This document shows, in pieces, positions 38,200 to 46,778 of a DNA stretch of 64,000 nt; within the stretch, counting starts at the first letter, position 1, and each line of letters opens with the position of its first letter. The notes beneath the pieces were generated by a model. That model saw only the letters and a list, made by a program, of their open reading frames with translations. It was not told the origin of the DNA and made no database searches. The stretch is from Acidimicrobiaceae bacterium (GTDB lineage Bacteria; Actinomycetota; Acidimicrobiia; Acidimicrobiales; RAAP-2). The position numbers and the translations under genes are program-made. Location of the stretch: contig CANBVQ010000003.1 in the NCBI GenBank assembly GCA_947372925.1, positions 1 through 64,000 of the forward strand, written 5' to 3'.

Positions 38200-40194
38200 A
38201 TGGCAGTTCGGTACGGATTCCGGCGCCCCGGTGACGGGGACGATTTCGAAGACCTCGCGGCCGAGGACTTGCTGGAGTACGTCCTGGACGAACTGCTGGA
38301 GTACGGCGACCTGGACTCCGTGCTGGACCGTCTGGCCTACGAGGGTCTCGAAACGCCCGACGGCGACCGCATTGAGGGCCTCAGGGACCTTCTAGACCAG
38401 GCCCGCGAACGTCGCCGTCAACTGGAAGCCTCGGCCGACCCCGAAGGCCAACTAGCCGAACTGATGAAGCGCCTCGAGCAGATTGAAGAACTCGAAGGTC
38501 AGGCTCTCGATGAACTCCAGGCCGAGGCGGAGGCCTCCGGTGACGAGCGTCGACAGGAAGTCACCAGTGACCTCGTCAATGAAAAGCGAATGCAGCGTGA
38601 TCTCATGCCCGACCAGTTCGGGGAGCGACTGAGTTCGTATCAGAACTACGACTTTGTTTCGTCCGAAGCACGCGAAGCATTCGAAGAGATGATGCAAGAG
38701 ATTCGCGAAGACGTCCTCAACACCTACTTCGAGGCCAACAAGGAGTTCTTCGCCAACCCCGACGAGGCCGAGATGGGCCGCCTGCGGGACATGATGAACG
38801 CGCTCTCGAATCTCATCGAGCAAGATCGCCGAGGCGAACCTCTCGACCCCACCTTCGAAGAGTTCATGCAGGAGTTCGGCGACTTCTTCCCTGGCGCCGA
38901 AACCCTCGAAGACGTCGTGCGGATGATGGCCGAACGGGCCGCCGCGGCCGAAGCGATGTTCAACTCCCTCTCGGCCGAGCAGCAAGCTGAACTACGGGGC
39001 CTCTTCGGACAGATGCTCGAAGACCTTGATCTCAACGCGGCCCTCAATCGTTTGGTCGGGAACTTGCGCCAAGCCACCCCCGACATTGACTGGCAGCGAG
39101 CTAATCGCTACCGCGGGGGCCAACCAGGGAAGTTCTCGGAAGCTACCGACCGTTCGCAAGAAATTGCAGAGCTCCGCAATTTAGAACAATTCCTCGAGGG
39201 ACCCGGGGGCGCTAATCGTCTCCCGGAAATCGACATTGACGCCGTTCGTCGCAACCTCGGTCCCGACGCCGCCAAGAATGTTGAACGGCTCCAAAAGGCC
39301 ATGCGCGGACTCACGGAAAAGGGATTGATTGACCGCTCGCAAGGTCAGACCAGACTCACAGCTCGGGGTATGCGAAAGGTCGCTGGTTCGGCACTACGCG
39401 AACTCTTCTCTCAACTTCGCGGCGGCGCCTTCGGAGCGCACCGCCATGCGAGCACCTCTCGAGGTCACGACCGCGAAGAGACCTCCAAGCCCTGGGAGCC
39501 CGGCGAGGCCGTGAATCTCCACCTTGGCCGAACGCTTCGTAACGCGGTCTTTCGTCAAGGCCCGGGTACACCCGTACGACTCCTGCCTGAAGACTTCGAA
39601 GTCGAAGAGCATGAAGCAACGGTTCGTTCGGCCACCGTTATTGCGGTCGACCTCTCACTCTCCATGGAGATGCGGGGCAACCTCGGACCGGCCAAGAAGA
39701 TGGTGTTGGCACTCTCGCACCTCATCCAAACGGCCTACCCGCGCGACTTCGTCACCATTGTTGGTTTCGGCGAGACCGCGCACGAGATCAAGTTCGAAGA
39801 TGTGCCCTTCTTAACGGTGGACTACCAGTACGGCACCAACCTGCAGCACGCCCTGGCCCTCTCACGCCATCTCATGCGAGGGGAGAAGGGCACCAAGCAG
39901 ATCATCGTCGTGACGGACGGTGAGCCCACGGCCCACCTGCAGCCCAACGGGGAGCCATTCTTTTCTTGGCCCCCCGTTCGAGAGACCCTCTACCTGACCA
40001 TGGCTGAGGTCCTGCGCTGCACCAAGGCCGGCATCACCATTAATACCTTCGCCCTCGACATCGAGCGGAGCCAGTTCCCCTTCGTGGAGCAGATCGCCAA
40101 GGTCAACGGTGGTCGGACTTTCTATACCGATATTGACAACCTGGGCCGTTACGTGCTGGATGACTTCGTCAAATCTCGTAGAAAAGCTTCCTAA
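38200..40194 (+). CDS. VWA domain protein, partner of the MoxR ATPase
   Basis: A 664-residue protein. The first 440 residues are acidic and helical (long Glu-rich coils at about 60-260). The C-terminal von Willebrand A domain has the MIDAS metal site VIAVDLSLSMEM (DxSxS), YGTNLQHAL (Thr) and IIVVTDGEPTAH (Asp). It should act as the substrate adaptor for the upstream ATPase; the two reading frames abut exactly. There is no signal peptide, so it works in the cytoplasm. Confidence 0.87.
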   Translation: MAVRYGFRRPGDGDDFEDLAAEDLLEYVLDELLEYGDLDSVLDRLAYEGLETPDGDRIEGLRDLLDQARERRRQLEASADPEGQLAELMKRLEQIEELEGQALDELQAEAEASGDERRQEVTSDLVNEKRMQRDLMPDQFGERLSSYQNYDFVSSEAREAFEEMMQEIREDVLNTYFEANKEFFANPDEAEMGRLRDMMNALSNLIEQDRRGEPLDPTFEEFMQEFGDFFPGAETLEDVVRMMAERAAAAEAMFNSLSAEQQAELRGLFGQMLEDLDLNAALNRLVGNLRQATPDIDWQRANRYRGGQPGKFSEATDRSQEIAELRNLEQFLEGPGGANRLPEIDIDAVRRNLGPDAAKNVERLQKAMRGLTEKGLIDRSQGQTRLTARGMRKVAGSALRELFSQLRGGAFGAHRHASTSRGHDREETSKPWEPGEAVNLHLGRTLRNAVFRQGPGTPVRLLPEDFEVEEHEATVRSATVIAVDLSLSMEMRGNLGPAKKMVLALSHLIQTAYPRDFVTIVGFGETAHEIKFEDVPFLTVDYQYGTNLQHALALSRHLMRGEKGTKQIIVVTDGEPTAHLQPNGEPFFSWPPVRETLYLTMAEVLRCTKAGITINTFALDIERSQFPFVEQIAKVNGGRTFYTDIDNLGRYVLDDFVKSRRKAS

Positions 40195-40290
40195 ATTCCA
40201 GGTATTTTCACTTGGCAGAACCCCCTCTGCGGTATTAGCATTACTTACTAATTGCACGATTTTCGTGCATCACTCTCCAAGGAGCCCGCC

Positions 40291-40716
40291 GTGAACTCGA
40301 CCCTTCTGCTGTGCGACAACGCCGAAGTACACAATGGACGTCTCTACCTCATGGGTGGCGGCCTGACCTGGATCTGGGCCAACTTCCCAACGCCCATGGC
40401 CGTAGCCGGACTCTTCGACCTCGACCCTTCCGAGCTCGGTCGTGAGATCCAGGTCTCAATCCGTATTTTCCAGGAAGATGGCACCCCCGCCATGGGCACC
40501 GACTCCGGTGGCAATCCCTTCGAATACGGCTTCTCCGACAAGATCGTTACTCCTGCGAGTGACGCCACCCACGACGCTGAATTGGACTTTGTCTGGTCGG
40601 CTAAGTGGTTCGGTCTGACCCTCGCTCCCGGCGTGTACCAAATGCGTCTCATCAATGATGAGAACGGTGAGACCGTCGGCCAGCAGCACTTCACGGCCTA
40701 CGCCTCCAACAACTAA
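40291..40716 (+). CDS. DUF6941-like small protein
   Basis: A 141-residue beta-rich protein with the opening STLLLCDNAEVHNGRLYLMGGGLTWIW, a signature I associate with the DUF6941 family, which has no assigned function. It ends LAPGVYQMRLINDENGETVGQQHF. GTG 40291 is set by AAGGAG at 40279-40284. TTGGCA (40212-40217) with TAGCAT 18 nt downstream is a possible promoter. Its stop is followed by a 169-base intergenic region that holds the whiB operator-like palindrome. Confidence 0.75.
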   Translation: MNSTLLLCDNAEVHNGRLYLMGGGLTWIWANFPTPMAVAGLFDLDPSELGREIQVSIRIFQEDGTPAMGTDSGGNPFEYGFSDKIVTPASDATHDAELDFVWSAKWFGLTLAPGVYQMRLINDENGETVGQQHFTAYASNN

Positions 40717-40837
40717 GCACGCCCGGTTCGACCGAGGCTTTCCACTGAAAATTAGGGTTTAATTCACCCTGACCCGTGCCTATCAGGGAATTTCCATTTC
40801 CATTTGCATTGTGCGCGAATTTGGGCAACAATCACAC

Positions 40838-40853
40838 CGTTGTAATTACAACG
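40838..40853. promoter_or_regulatory. Perfect 16-bp palindrome upstream of whiB
   Basis: CGTTGTAATTACAACG, centred about 40 nt before the whiB start. The octamer CCGTTGTA at its left edge (40837-40844) recurs on the minus strand before the second whiB (42346-42339). A dimeric repressor or activator site is likely. Confidence 0.6.
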
Positions 40854-40885
40854 ATGACAGCAATGGCGTTTCCTAGGAGGAACCG

Positions 40886-41164
40886 ATGGATGACATCACA
40901 AGTTTGTTGAGTGGATTAGAGAACCGCGGATGGCAGTCTCGTGCGAACTGCATGGGCGTTGACCCTGATCTCTTCTTCCCCGAGCGCGGTGCTTCAACGC
41001 GCGAAGCCAAGGAAGTCTGTCGGGGCTGTGTCGTCCGTGAGGACTGCTTGGAGTACGCCCTCGACAACGGCGAGAAGTTCGGTATCTGGGGTGGCATGAG
41101 TGAGCGTGAGCGCCGTCGTCTGCGCCGGGCCCGTGCCGTTGAGCGCCGGAGTGCTGCGAGTTAA
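40886..41164 (+). CDS. WhiB family iron-sulfur transcription regulator
   Basis: A 92-residue WhiB protein. Cluster ligands Cys22, Cys45, Cys48 and Cys54 (CRGCVVREDC), the turn GIWGG at 66-70 and the basic tail ERRRLRRARAVERR are all present. WhiB proteins bind a 4Fe-4S cluster and act with the primary sigma factor, sensing redox or NO. The subtype is not certain. A strong AGGAGG ribosome site precedes the ATG, a palindrome lies upstream and an intrinsic terminator follows. Confidence 0.94.
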   Translation: MDDITSLLSGLENRGWQSRANCMGVDPDLFFPERGASTREAKEVCRGCVVREDCLEYALDNGEKFGIWGGMSERERRRLRRARAVERRSAAS

Positions 41165-41180
41165 GTCGAAGTTCTTGAGA

Positions 41181-41215
41181 AACGCCCCCGGGATAACCGG
41201 GGGCGTTTTCTTTTA
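41181..41215 (+). terminator. Intrinsic terminator of whiB
   Basis: A perfect 11-bp stem (41181-41191 with 41197-41207), loop GATAA, then a T-rich run. It also separates whiB from the convergent gene at 41220. Confidence 0.93.
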
Positions 41216-41219
41216 CCTA

Positions 41220-42065
41220 CTATCGACTAGTGGCCACATTCTCGAGATGTGCCTCAATGGTGAGTTCTTCGCTCAATCCCAGTTGGGACCACCGGTGCGG
41301 ATCGATGGCGTCGAGCACGGCGCGAGGCGCGAGTCCCACTAGTTCACACTCGGTGATTGCCGCTCCCTGGGGTAGGAGCTCGATGAGGGCGTCGTAGGCC
41401 ACGGCCGGTCCGACGGCGAGGGGATCGATCAGATTGCAACTCACTTGTAATCGGGGGCCCACGGCGAGGCCCAGTGTGCGGATCCCGGGGCGGCGGAGCT
41501 GGTTGGCGAGGCCCTTGGCGCCCGGGAGATCGACACCCTCCACAAACATGTTCCAGGCCAGCAGAAGTGGCCGTTCTCCCACGGCGGTAGCCCCAGTTTC
41601 TTCATCGGGCAAAGTGGGACCGAAATCGGGACTCAGCGTGACGAAGGCACCCTTGCGAACGTCTGGCAGCGTGCGCTCCACGCCGTTCACGTCTCCATAG
41701 AGAAACGTGGAGACGCCCAGATCGCCGAGCCACTCGGCCGTTTGGTTCCGCAGGGCGAGGGCTTGGGTGCGCTGGGTGGGGTCTAGAGCCACAAAGGGCA
41801 CCACATCCACAACGCCAAATCGAGGATGGACACCGTCGTGGAACTCTAAATCGAGAGCGTCGATGACGTTGCGCAACATCCACTGAACATCAAGGAGTAG
41901 CTCGTCAGCCGAGTTGATGAGCGTAAAGACTGAACGATTGTGCCAAGCATCGCTGTGCCGGTGGCGAAACGATGAACCGGCCGATCGCTCAAACTGGCGC
42001 AGGATTGGTTCGTCTTGCCCCTCCGAAACGTTGATGACGCACTCAAAGACGTCGTGGTGCGCCAT
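41220..42065 (-). CDS. Glutamate formimidoyltransferase-like protein (FTCD N-terminal type)
   Basis: A 281-residue protein matching the formiminotransferase half of FTCD: ECVINVSEGQD, DAWHNRSVFTLIN, HPRFGVVDVVPFVAL, GRP-type motif near ANQLRRPGIRTLGLAVG and QVSCNLIDP. The family moves a formimino or formyl group between THF and glutamate. No histidine-degradation genes are near and it is fused to no cyclodeaminase, so it may serve in formyl-glutamate or folate salvage. ATG 42065 is preferred to the adjacent TTG; it follows a whiB stop by 6 nt. Confidence 0.88.
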   Translation of the reverse strand: MAHHDVFECVINVSEGQDEPILRQFERSAGSSFRHRHSDAWHNRSVFTLINSADELLLDVQWMLRNVIDALDLEFHDGVHPRFGVVDVVPFVALDPTQRTQALALRNQTAEWLGDLGVSTFLYGDVNGVERTLPDVRKGAFVTLSPDFGPTLPDEETGATAVGERPLLLAWNMFVEGVDLPGAKGLANQLRRPGIRTLGLAVGPRLQVSCNLIDPLAVGPAVAYDALIELLPQGAAITECELVGLAPRAVLDAIDPHRWSQLGLSEELTIEAHLENVATSR

Positions 42066-42071
42066 CAATCG

Positions 42072-42317
42072 TTAGCTGCGAGACAGGGGGAGCCCACGGC
42101 GACGGGCCCGCTGAAGTCGGCGGCGTTCCCGCTCGCTCTTGCCACCCCAAATACCGTGATCCACGTGGTTGTCAAGGGCGTAGGTCAGACACTGTTCGGC
42201 TACGGGGCATGTGGCACAAATCTTCTGAGCCTTAATCACACCCGTACCGTCACCGGGGAAAAACATCTCGGCGGGGAAGTTGCGACACTTGCCCTCGGCC
42301 ATCCATTCGGTATTCAT
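42072..42317 (-). CDS. WhiB family iron-sulfur transcription regulator
   Basis: An 81-residue WhiB protein with Cys11, Cys34, Cys37 and Cys43 (CATCPVAEQC), GIWGG at 55-59 and basic SERERRRLQRARRR tail. AAGGAGG precedes its ATG. It lies head-on to the other whiB, with the formimidoyltransferase gene downstream of it on the same strand (6-nt gap), so that gene is probably co-transcribed. The two WhiB proteins share only the family core and are not recent copies. Confidence 0.94.
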   Translation of the reverse strand: MNTEWMAEGKCRNFPAEMFFPGDGTGVIKAQKICATCPVAEQCLTYALDNHVDHGIWGGKSERERRRLQRARRRGLPLSRS

Positions 42318-42512
42318 ACTGACCCTCCTTGTTAGGTCTACAACGGACAGTAGCCACTACGGGGCCAGAAAGCCATTTCTACGATGCGAAGAACTTCACA
42401 ACGGACCAGGAATTCTCCTGTAATAGTCAGGCTCAACTCGACATAGTCCGGTCCGATAGAATGACTGTCCCGTTGAAGTTCTACGGGAGTAACACACTCA
42501 AAAGGAGTGGCC

Positions 42513-42791
42513 ATGAGCCAGTTTTCGCCTACTGAACCGGCAGAGATCGAAAACCCCGTCGGTCACGTCCAGGTGATCTACCTCGGCCCCGTCGCCCCCC
42601 ACTGGGAGTGCCGCATGGTCTTTGGCGAGCCCGAGCAAATCCAGGCCTTCGTGGACCGCGTCGACGCCCGCCTCCGCCTCCTGCCCCCTCACGACCCACA
42701 GTTCCGCCGCAATCGCGAGCGCGTCAACCGCGACGCCGAGCGCGAGCAACTCAAGATTGAGTGGGACCTCGGTTACAACGAAAACGAATAG
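42513..42791 (+). CDS. Small conserved-looking protein of unknown function
   Basis: A 92-residue hydrophilic protein, beta-rich at first (VGHVQVIYLGPVAPHWECRMVFGE) then helical and charged (RRNRERVNRDAEREQLKIEWDL). AAAGGAG at 42501-42507 with 5-nt spacing fixes ATG 42513. I recognise no family. It is convergent with the DUF2342 gene. Confidence 0.6.
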   Translation: MSQFSPTEPAEIENPVGHVQVIYLGPVAPHWECRMVFGEPEQIQAFVDRVDARLRLLPPHDPQFRRNRERVNRDAEREQLKIEWDLGYNENE

Positions 42792-42800
42792 TTTTCGCGC

Positions 42801-43931
42801 CTAGGCAAACGGCGACTGGGTGACGCGACTGCGCCACACAGCGGGCTGTAACAATTCTTCGGCACTCGGTAGTCCATCGAGCTGAAAGAGTCGAGTCAAT
42901 TCTTCGATGCCCCACGTCGTAACGACCTCGCGCACAAACTGCTCGGCCACGTCGACGCGCGATCCTCGTATCGAAATACCAAAGAGAGCCGCTGCCGACT
43001 CTTCGCCCTTGGCGTCACTTCGGCGATACCGACGGAGCGCTTCATCGAGAAGTGGCGTGGGTCCAACAATCGAATGAGTGACGTGGCTCGCGATGAAGTC
43101 AAACGTGGCTCGTAGGCAGACGCTCGCGGCATCAATCGCTATGGTCGCCGGCGTTTCTTCTCCCAGCTCAATGCCTTCGAGCATCTGCTCGGGATTACTC
43201 AAGAGTTCGCTCATGTCGCCGCCCTGCATCAGTCCGGTGAGCCGTCCCATGATGTCACCCTGGGCCGCCTGGGCGTCCTGGACCGCATCAAAGAGCAGGG
43301 CTCGCAGTGCGGTGCCCGTCCCGTCTTGACGCAAGTAGGTCGCGGCCGTGTGTTCGTAGGCCACGGCGTAAATCATTACTTGGTCGTGATCGAGCGACCA
43401 CTCATCGGCGAAGCGTGCGACATTGTTGACAATGATGGCTCGTTCGTCACTTTCGCGGGGGAGTGGGATGGCTCCGAGAGACCACGCCGTCTCAGAAAAG
43501 TGACCCGCCACCGAACCCAGTTGAAACCCGATAAAGAGTGGTCCCATCGCCGCGCCCAATTGGGCCAACATGGGGGCCATCGGGTTGTCGTCCGAACTGT
43601 CCGCTGTCGTCGGTGGCGTGCTGGTGTGGGGGGCCACCAGGGGGGACCAGTCGCGGAGTGCGGCCTCCGAAAGTTCGGTCCGTGTCGCCGCTCGGGCCGC
43701 CGTGACCTGAGGGACACCAAGCAACATCTCAATGTGACGTGCCACGAGCGGGCCGTACTGCTCCAGTCGTTGGCGCTCAACCGGCAGGGGGTTGGGATCG
43801 GCGTCATCGCCCCGGGCAATATTGAGGGCCAGCGCGCGGGCCGTCTCCAGCCACGAGTTAGGACCCTGTTGTCCGAGCATCTTCATGAGGTCGCCCATGA
43901 ATCCAAAGTTGCCGAAAGGTGTATCGCTCAC
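42801..43931 (-). CDS. DUF2342/zincin-like family protein
   Basis: A 376-residue, mostly helical protein. The core APMLAQLGAAMGPLFIGFQLGSVAGHFSE and the terminal WGIEELTRLFQLDGLPSAEELLQP fit the actinobacterial DUF2342 (zincin_2, F420-associated) family. The usual metal motif EAAH is replaced here by YEHTAATY, so peptidase activity is doubtful. In M. tuberculosis the relative Rv3195 sits next to ylbL and UPF0182 genes, as it does here at a distance. A TAAGTT box 6 nt before GTG 43931 marks the start. Confidence 0.68.
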   Translation of the reverse strand: MSDTPFGNFGFMGDLMKMLGQQGPNSWLETARALALNIARGDDADPNPLPVERQRLEQYGPLVARHIEMLLGVPQVTAARAATRTELSEAALRDWSPLVAPHTSTPPTTADSSDDNPMAPMLAQLGAAMGPLFIGFQLGSVAGHFSETAWSLGAIPLPRESDERAIIVNNVARFADEWSLDHDQVMIYAVAYEHTAATYLRQDGTGTALRALLFDAVQDAQAAQGDIMGRLTGLMQGGDMSELLSNPEQMLEGIELGEETPATIAIDAASVCLRATFDFIASHVTHSIVGPTPLLDEALRRYRRSDAKGEESAAALFGISIRGSRVDVAEQFVREVVTTWGIEELTRLFQLDGLPSAEELLQPAVWRSRVTQSPFA

Positions 43932-43937
43932 AACAGC

Positions 43938-43943
43938 AACTTA
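43938..43943 (-). promoter_or_regulatory. -10 box of a leaderless promoter
   Basis: TAAGTT (minus strand) ends 6 nt before GTG 43931; it lies over the end of the neighbouring gene. Confidence 0.55.
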
Positions 43944-45050
43944 GGAGAGACAGGCCAGTTGCACAACCACGAATGATGGCTGCTGATCACGAAGAAACTG
44001 GACGACCATTGAGGTGTGTCCCGCCGTGGCGTAGAGCTCGGTGACGATGCCGTCCATGGTGTCGACACTCTTTTCATTAAGAGCCGTGATGATGTCGCCC
44101 GGCTCGAGCTTGTTGAAACTTGGACCCGGGGGAACGGCAGTCACGACGACTCCACCACCTTCGGCCGGCACGCCACTGATGCCGAGGCGAGCATGACAGT
44201 TGGGGGCCGCCAGCCAAGCGGCAGCCACGCGAGAAATGTATTCGGCTGTTATCCACTGTCCGTTCTCGCCGAGCATCGCCACCACATCGCCCGAGTCGCC
44301 AATCGCAAAAGAACCGGGAAGTCCGTGTAGCTGGGCTGGTGAGGTGGCCGTGAGATAGCTAACGATGCCGTCATTGGTGGTTCGTCGAGGGTCGCTCAGC
44401 ACCGTGGTGGCGTAGGCGAACCGCGGCGTCTTGGAAGAAGCGGCGAAGTATGGCGAGATGACGAGAACGGACTCAACTGCGTTGTGCCCAGCAATGGTTG
44501 TGGTCCGAAGCAAGTGCGGAAGATGGAGAAACGTCAAGCCCAGATGGCGATCAAACCCTAACCACGTAACGGGCATGCGCGGTGTTTGAAACGTTGAACC
44601 GGTTACGGTGTCACGCCGGTCGATGGGCAAGGTGGTGACCACCACGTCGCCATTGCCAACAATCAGGGCGCCTCCGGAAACCAGACGCCCATCTCGTTCC
44701 GTTGTGAGTTGGATCGACCGAGCGGCCGCATCTTGTCCGACGTGAGGGATGGCTTGCAGAGAAAAGGCCACGTGCTCGACCATGGAGTGAGTGGCGTCGA
44801 CCGAAGTTTCGGTGGAGTAGAGCGAGAGCGAGCCCACGAGTAGGAGGACGGCGGCCCCCGTCAGGAGCGCCGTATTGACCCGCCGGCTCTTCGGGGCGGG
44901 CAGGCTGGAGAGAAGTTTCTCAAACTCGCCGGGCAGTTCCGAGGGGTGCACGTACGTGCGCCCCTCTACGGGCGGAATGACCCCCCGAGCACGGCGCCAA
45001 CGAAGTCGTCGTCGTTTCCCCCCGTTGGGAGGTGCGCCATTGGTGCTCAC
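43941..45050 (-). CDS. HtrA-like membrane protein with degenerate protease domain and PDZ domain
   Basis: About 369 residues: basic cytoplasmic N-terminus (KRRRLRWRRAR), EGRTYVHPSELP, one membrane helix at about residues 60-82, a trypsin-like fold (GGALIVGNGDVVVTTLPI, LGFDRHLGLTFLHL, GSFAIGDSGDVVAML) and a C-terminal PDZ domain (GVVVTAVPPGPSFNKLEPGDIITALNEK). The fold lacks a recognisable HtrA GNSGGP catalytic loop, so it may bind rather than cut. GTG 45050 is chosen because the longer frame crosses the divergent actin-like gene. It diverges from that gene. Confidence 0.75.
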   Translation of the reverse strand: MSTNGAPPNGGKRRRLRWRRARGVIPPVEGRTYVHPSELPGEFEKLLSSLPAPKSRRVNTALLTGAAVLLLVGSLSLYSTETSVDATHSMVEHVAFSLQAIPHVGQDAAARSIQLTTERDGRLVSGGALIVGNGDVVVTTLPIDRRDTVTGSTFQTPRMPVTWLGFDRHLGLTFLHLPHLLRTTTIAGHNAVESVLVISPYFAASSKTPRFAYATTVLSDPRRTTNDGIVSYLTATSPAQLHGLPGSFAIGDSGDVVAMLGENGQWITAEYISRVAAAWLAAPNCHARLGISGVPAEGGGVVVTAVPPGPSFNKLEPGDIITALNEKSVDTMDGIVTELYATAGHTSMVVQFLRDQQPSFVVVQLACLS

Positions 45051-45094
45051 AGGTTGCAAGGCTAGGACTGCGACGAGGAATTTTGGTGTCGCCC

Positions 45095-45100
45095 TAACAT
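45095..45100 (+). promoter_or_regulatory. -10 box of a leaderless promoter
   Basis: TAACAT ends 6 nt before GTG 45107. Confidence 0.6.
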
Positions 45101-45106
45101 CTGCAC

Positions 45107-46111
45107 GTGGCCGTTGACGTAGCGATTGATGTGGGAACGACCACAACGCGTCTGGCCACCGCTGATGGCTCAGTCTTTCTCCGTGAAGCCAGCGTGGTTG
45201 CCGTCGACACCACCACCGGAGACATTGTTGACATTGGCGATTCCGCTATGCGCAAGATCGGCCGCGATCCGCGACACGTCGTTAACTTTCGTCCCCTGGC
45301 CAACGGCACCACCATCGACTTTGACGTGGCCGCTCGACTGATTCGTGCGCTCTTTGACCGTGCCGGTTTTAGTCGAATGAGTCGAGTGCACGCCACGATG
45401 AGCGTTCCGGCATTCGCAACCTCTATAGAACGGCGCGCGCTGCGACAGGCGGCCCTGCAGGCCGGGGCCGTGGACGCCACGTTGATTGAAGCACCCATCG
45501 CTGCGGCGATTGGGGTCGGCCTCCACGTCGATGAACCGGTAGCGGCGCCAATCATCATGCTGGGTGGTGGGGCGTGTGAAACCGCGCTCATTTCACTCGG
45601 TGGCATCGTCACGGCCAAGTCTGTGCGGATCGGTGGTTCGCACTTGGATGAATCCATCGCCTCAGCACTACGCCACCGTTACGGCGTCGTGGTCTCCCCT
45701 CGAGTGGCCGAGTCACTCAAGAACGAGCTGGGATCGCTCATGGGTTCACGGCGAAGTGACATTCGGGTCGTGCCGGCCCGCACCGTAGACCTCGGTCTTC
45801 CCGTCAGCGTTGAAGTCGCTGCGGAGGTCGTAGATGGTGCTATTGCCGACCACGTTCGCTCCATTGTGCGCAGCGTTAAGGAGTGTCTGGGTGAAGCGCC
45901 GCCGGATCTCTCCCAGGACGTTTCCGTGCGAGGGATCCATGTTGTGGGCGGCGTGGCGCAACTCCACGACTTCCCCGAGCTCTTGACCCATGAAGTCGGA
46001 GTGGCCTGCACGACCGTTGTCCAGCCCGATTTAGTCGTGATTCGCGGACTCTTGCGATGCTTAAACGAGTTGCATACGCTCCATCGCGCACTGCGTTCGA
46101 CCGACGTTTAG
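45107..46111 (+). CDS. MreB-like actin-family protein with altered phosphate-2 loop
   Basis: A 334-residue actin-fold protein nearest to MreB in length and pattern. The phosphate-1 loop is AIDVGTTTTRLA (about 6-17), the phosphate-2 region reads IIMLGGGACETALISLGGIV where MreB has DIGGGTTE, and the adenosine loop is VVGGVAQLHDFPELL. The phosphate-2 Asp needed for hydrolysis is thus replaced, so it may bind ATP without normal turnover. Neighbours (HtrA-like, YlbL-like, DivIVA) suggest a scaffold role in envelope growth; that is inference. Confidence 0.8.
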   Translation: MAVDVAIDVGTTTTRLATADGSVFLREASVVAVDTTTGDIVDIGDSAMRKIGRDPRHVVNFRPLANGTTIDFDVAARLIRALFDRAGFSRMSRVHATMSVPAFATSIERRALRQAALQAGAVDATLIEAPIAAAIGVGLHVDEPVAAPIIMLGGGACETALISLGGIVTAKSVRIGGSHLDESIASALRHRYGVVVSPRVAESLKNELGSLMGSRRSDIRVVPARTVDLGLPVSVEVAAEVVDGAIADHVRSIVRSVKECLGEAPPDLSQDVSVRGIHVVGGVAQLHDFPELLTHEVGVACTTVVQPDLVVIRGLLRCLNELHTLHRALRSTDV

Positions 46112-46740
46112 TCGGGATCTCGACGAAGCTGCTCGACGGCCGAACGAACTTGCCAGTCACGATCTTGGGCCGCCGCATCGAGAGCGGTTTCGATATCGGG
46201 CCCTTCAAAGGATGACAGTGCCACGACTGCACGGCGGCGGACGGTGGGCTTATCCTGCAGGGCCGCCAGAATCACGTCTCGACCCTGGTCGAGACCAATC
46301 TGCCCGAGGGCAATCACGCCCGCTTCTCGGCATCGAGCGTCCTCGTGCGATGTCGTTATCCGGTTGATGGAATCAACGAGCGCTGCCAGACCGAGTTCGC
46401 CGCTCGCAAAGATTGTCGCCTCCACCACGAGCGGATCGTCGTGAGTCAGGAGGGTGTTGAGTGCCTGGCTAATTTCGTCGTCCACCGTCTCAAGATGAGC
46501 CGCCACCTCCAGGGCGTCGCGAAGCACGTTGGAATTCGTGTCACGCAGCAGGGGCAGCAGTATGGCGTTGTCGACACACTGGTGACGCGCCAGCCCCCGA
46601 ATTGCCAGCGACCGCGCACGGGGGAGTGGGTGGTGAAGCGCGGTGACGAGTGTGGCGCGCGACTGGTCGCTGCCATCAAAACCGGCGCGGACTAGTTCTT
46701 CGGCGAATGACTCCGGTAGCGTGGCGTCATCGTGTGGCAT
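46108..46740 (-). CDS. HEAT-repeat protein
   Basis: A 210-residue all-helical protein made of about five HEAT/PBS-lyase-type repeats: HPLPRARSLAIRGLARHQ, RDTNSNVLRDALEVAAHL, DPLVVEATIFASGELG, EDARCREAGVIALGQIG, KPTVRRRAVVALSSFEG, DRDWQVRSAVEQLRRDPD. Such solenoids bind other proteins. The ATG at 46740 is used; a TTG/GTG at 46770-46765 would overlap the divergent gene's leader. Its stop interlocks with that of the actin-like gene (TTAG). Confidence 0.75.
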   Translation of the reverse strand: MPHDDATLPESFAEELVRAGFDGSDQSRATLVTALHHPLPRARSLAIRGLARHQCVDNAILLPLLRDTNSNVLRDALEVAAHLETVDDEISQALNTLLTHDDPLVVEATIFASGELGLAALVDSINRITTSHEDARCREAGVIALGQIGLDQGRDVILAALQDKPTVRRRAVVALSSFEGPDIETALDAAAQDRDWQVRSAVEQLRRDPD

Positions 46741-46778
46741 GGTTCTATTCTCACCTGTAGTGCCCACCAAGGACGGTT

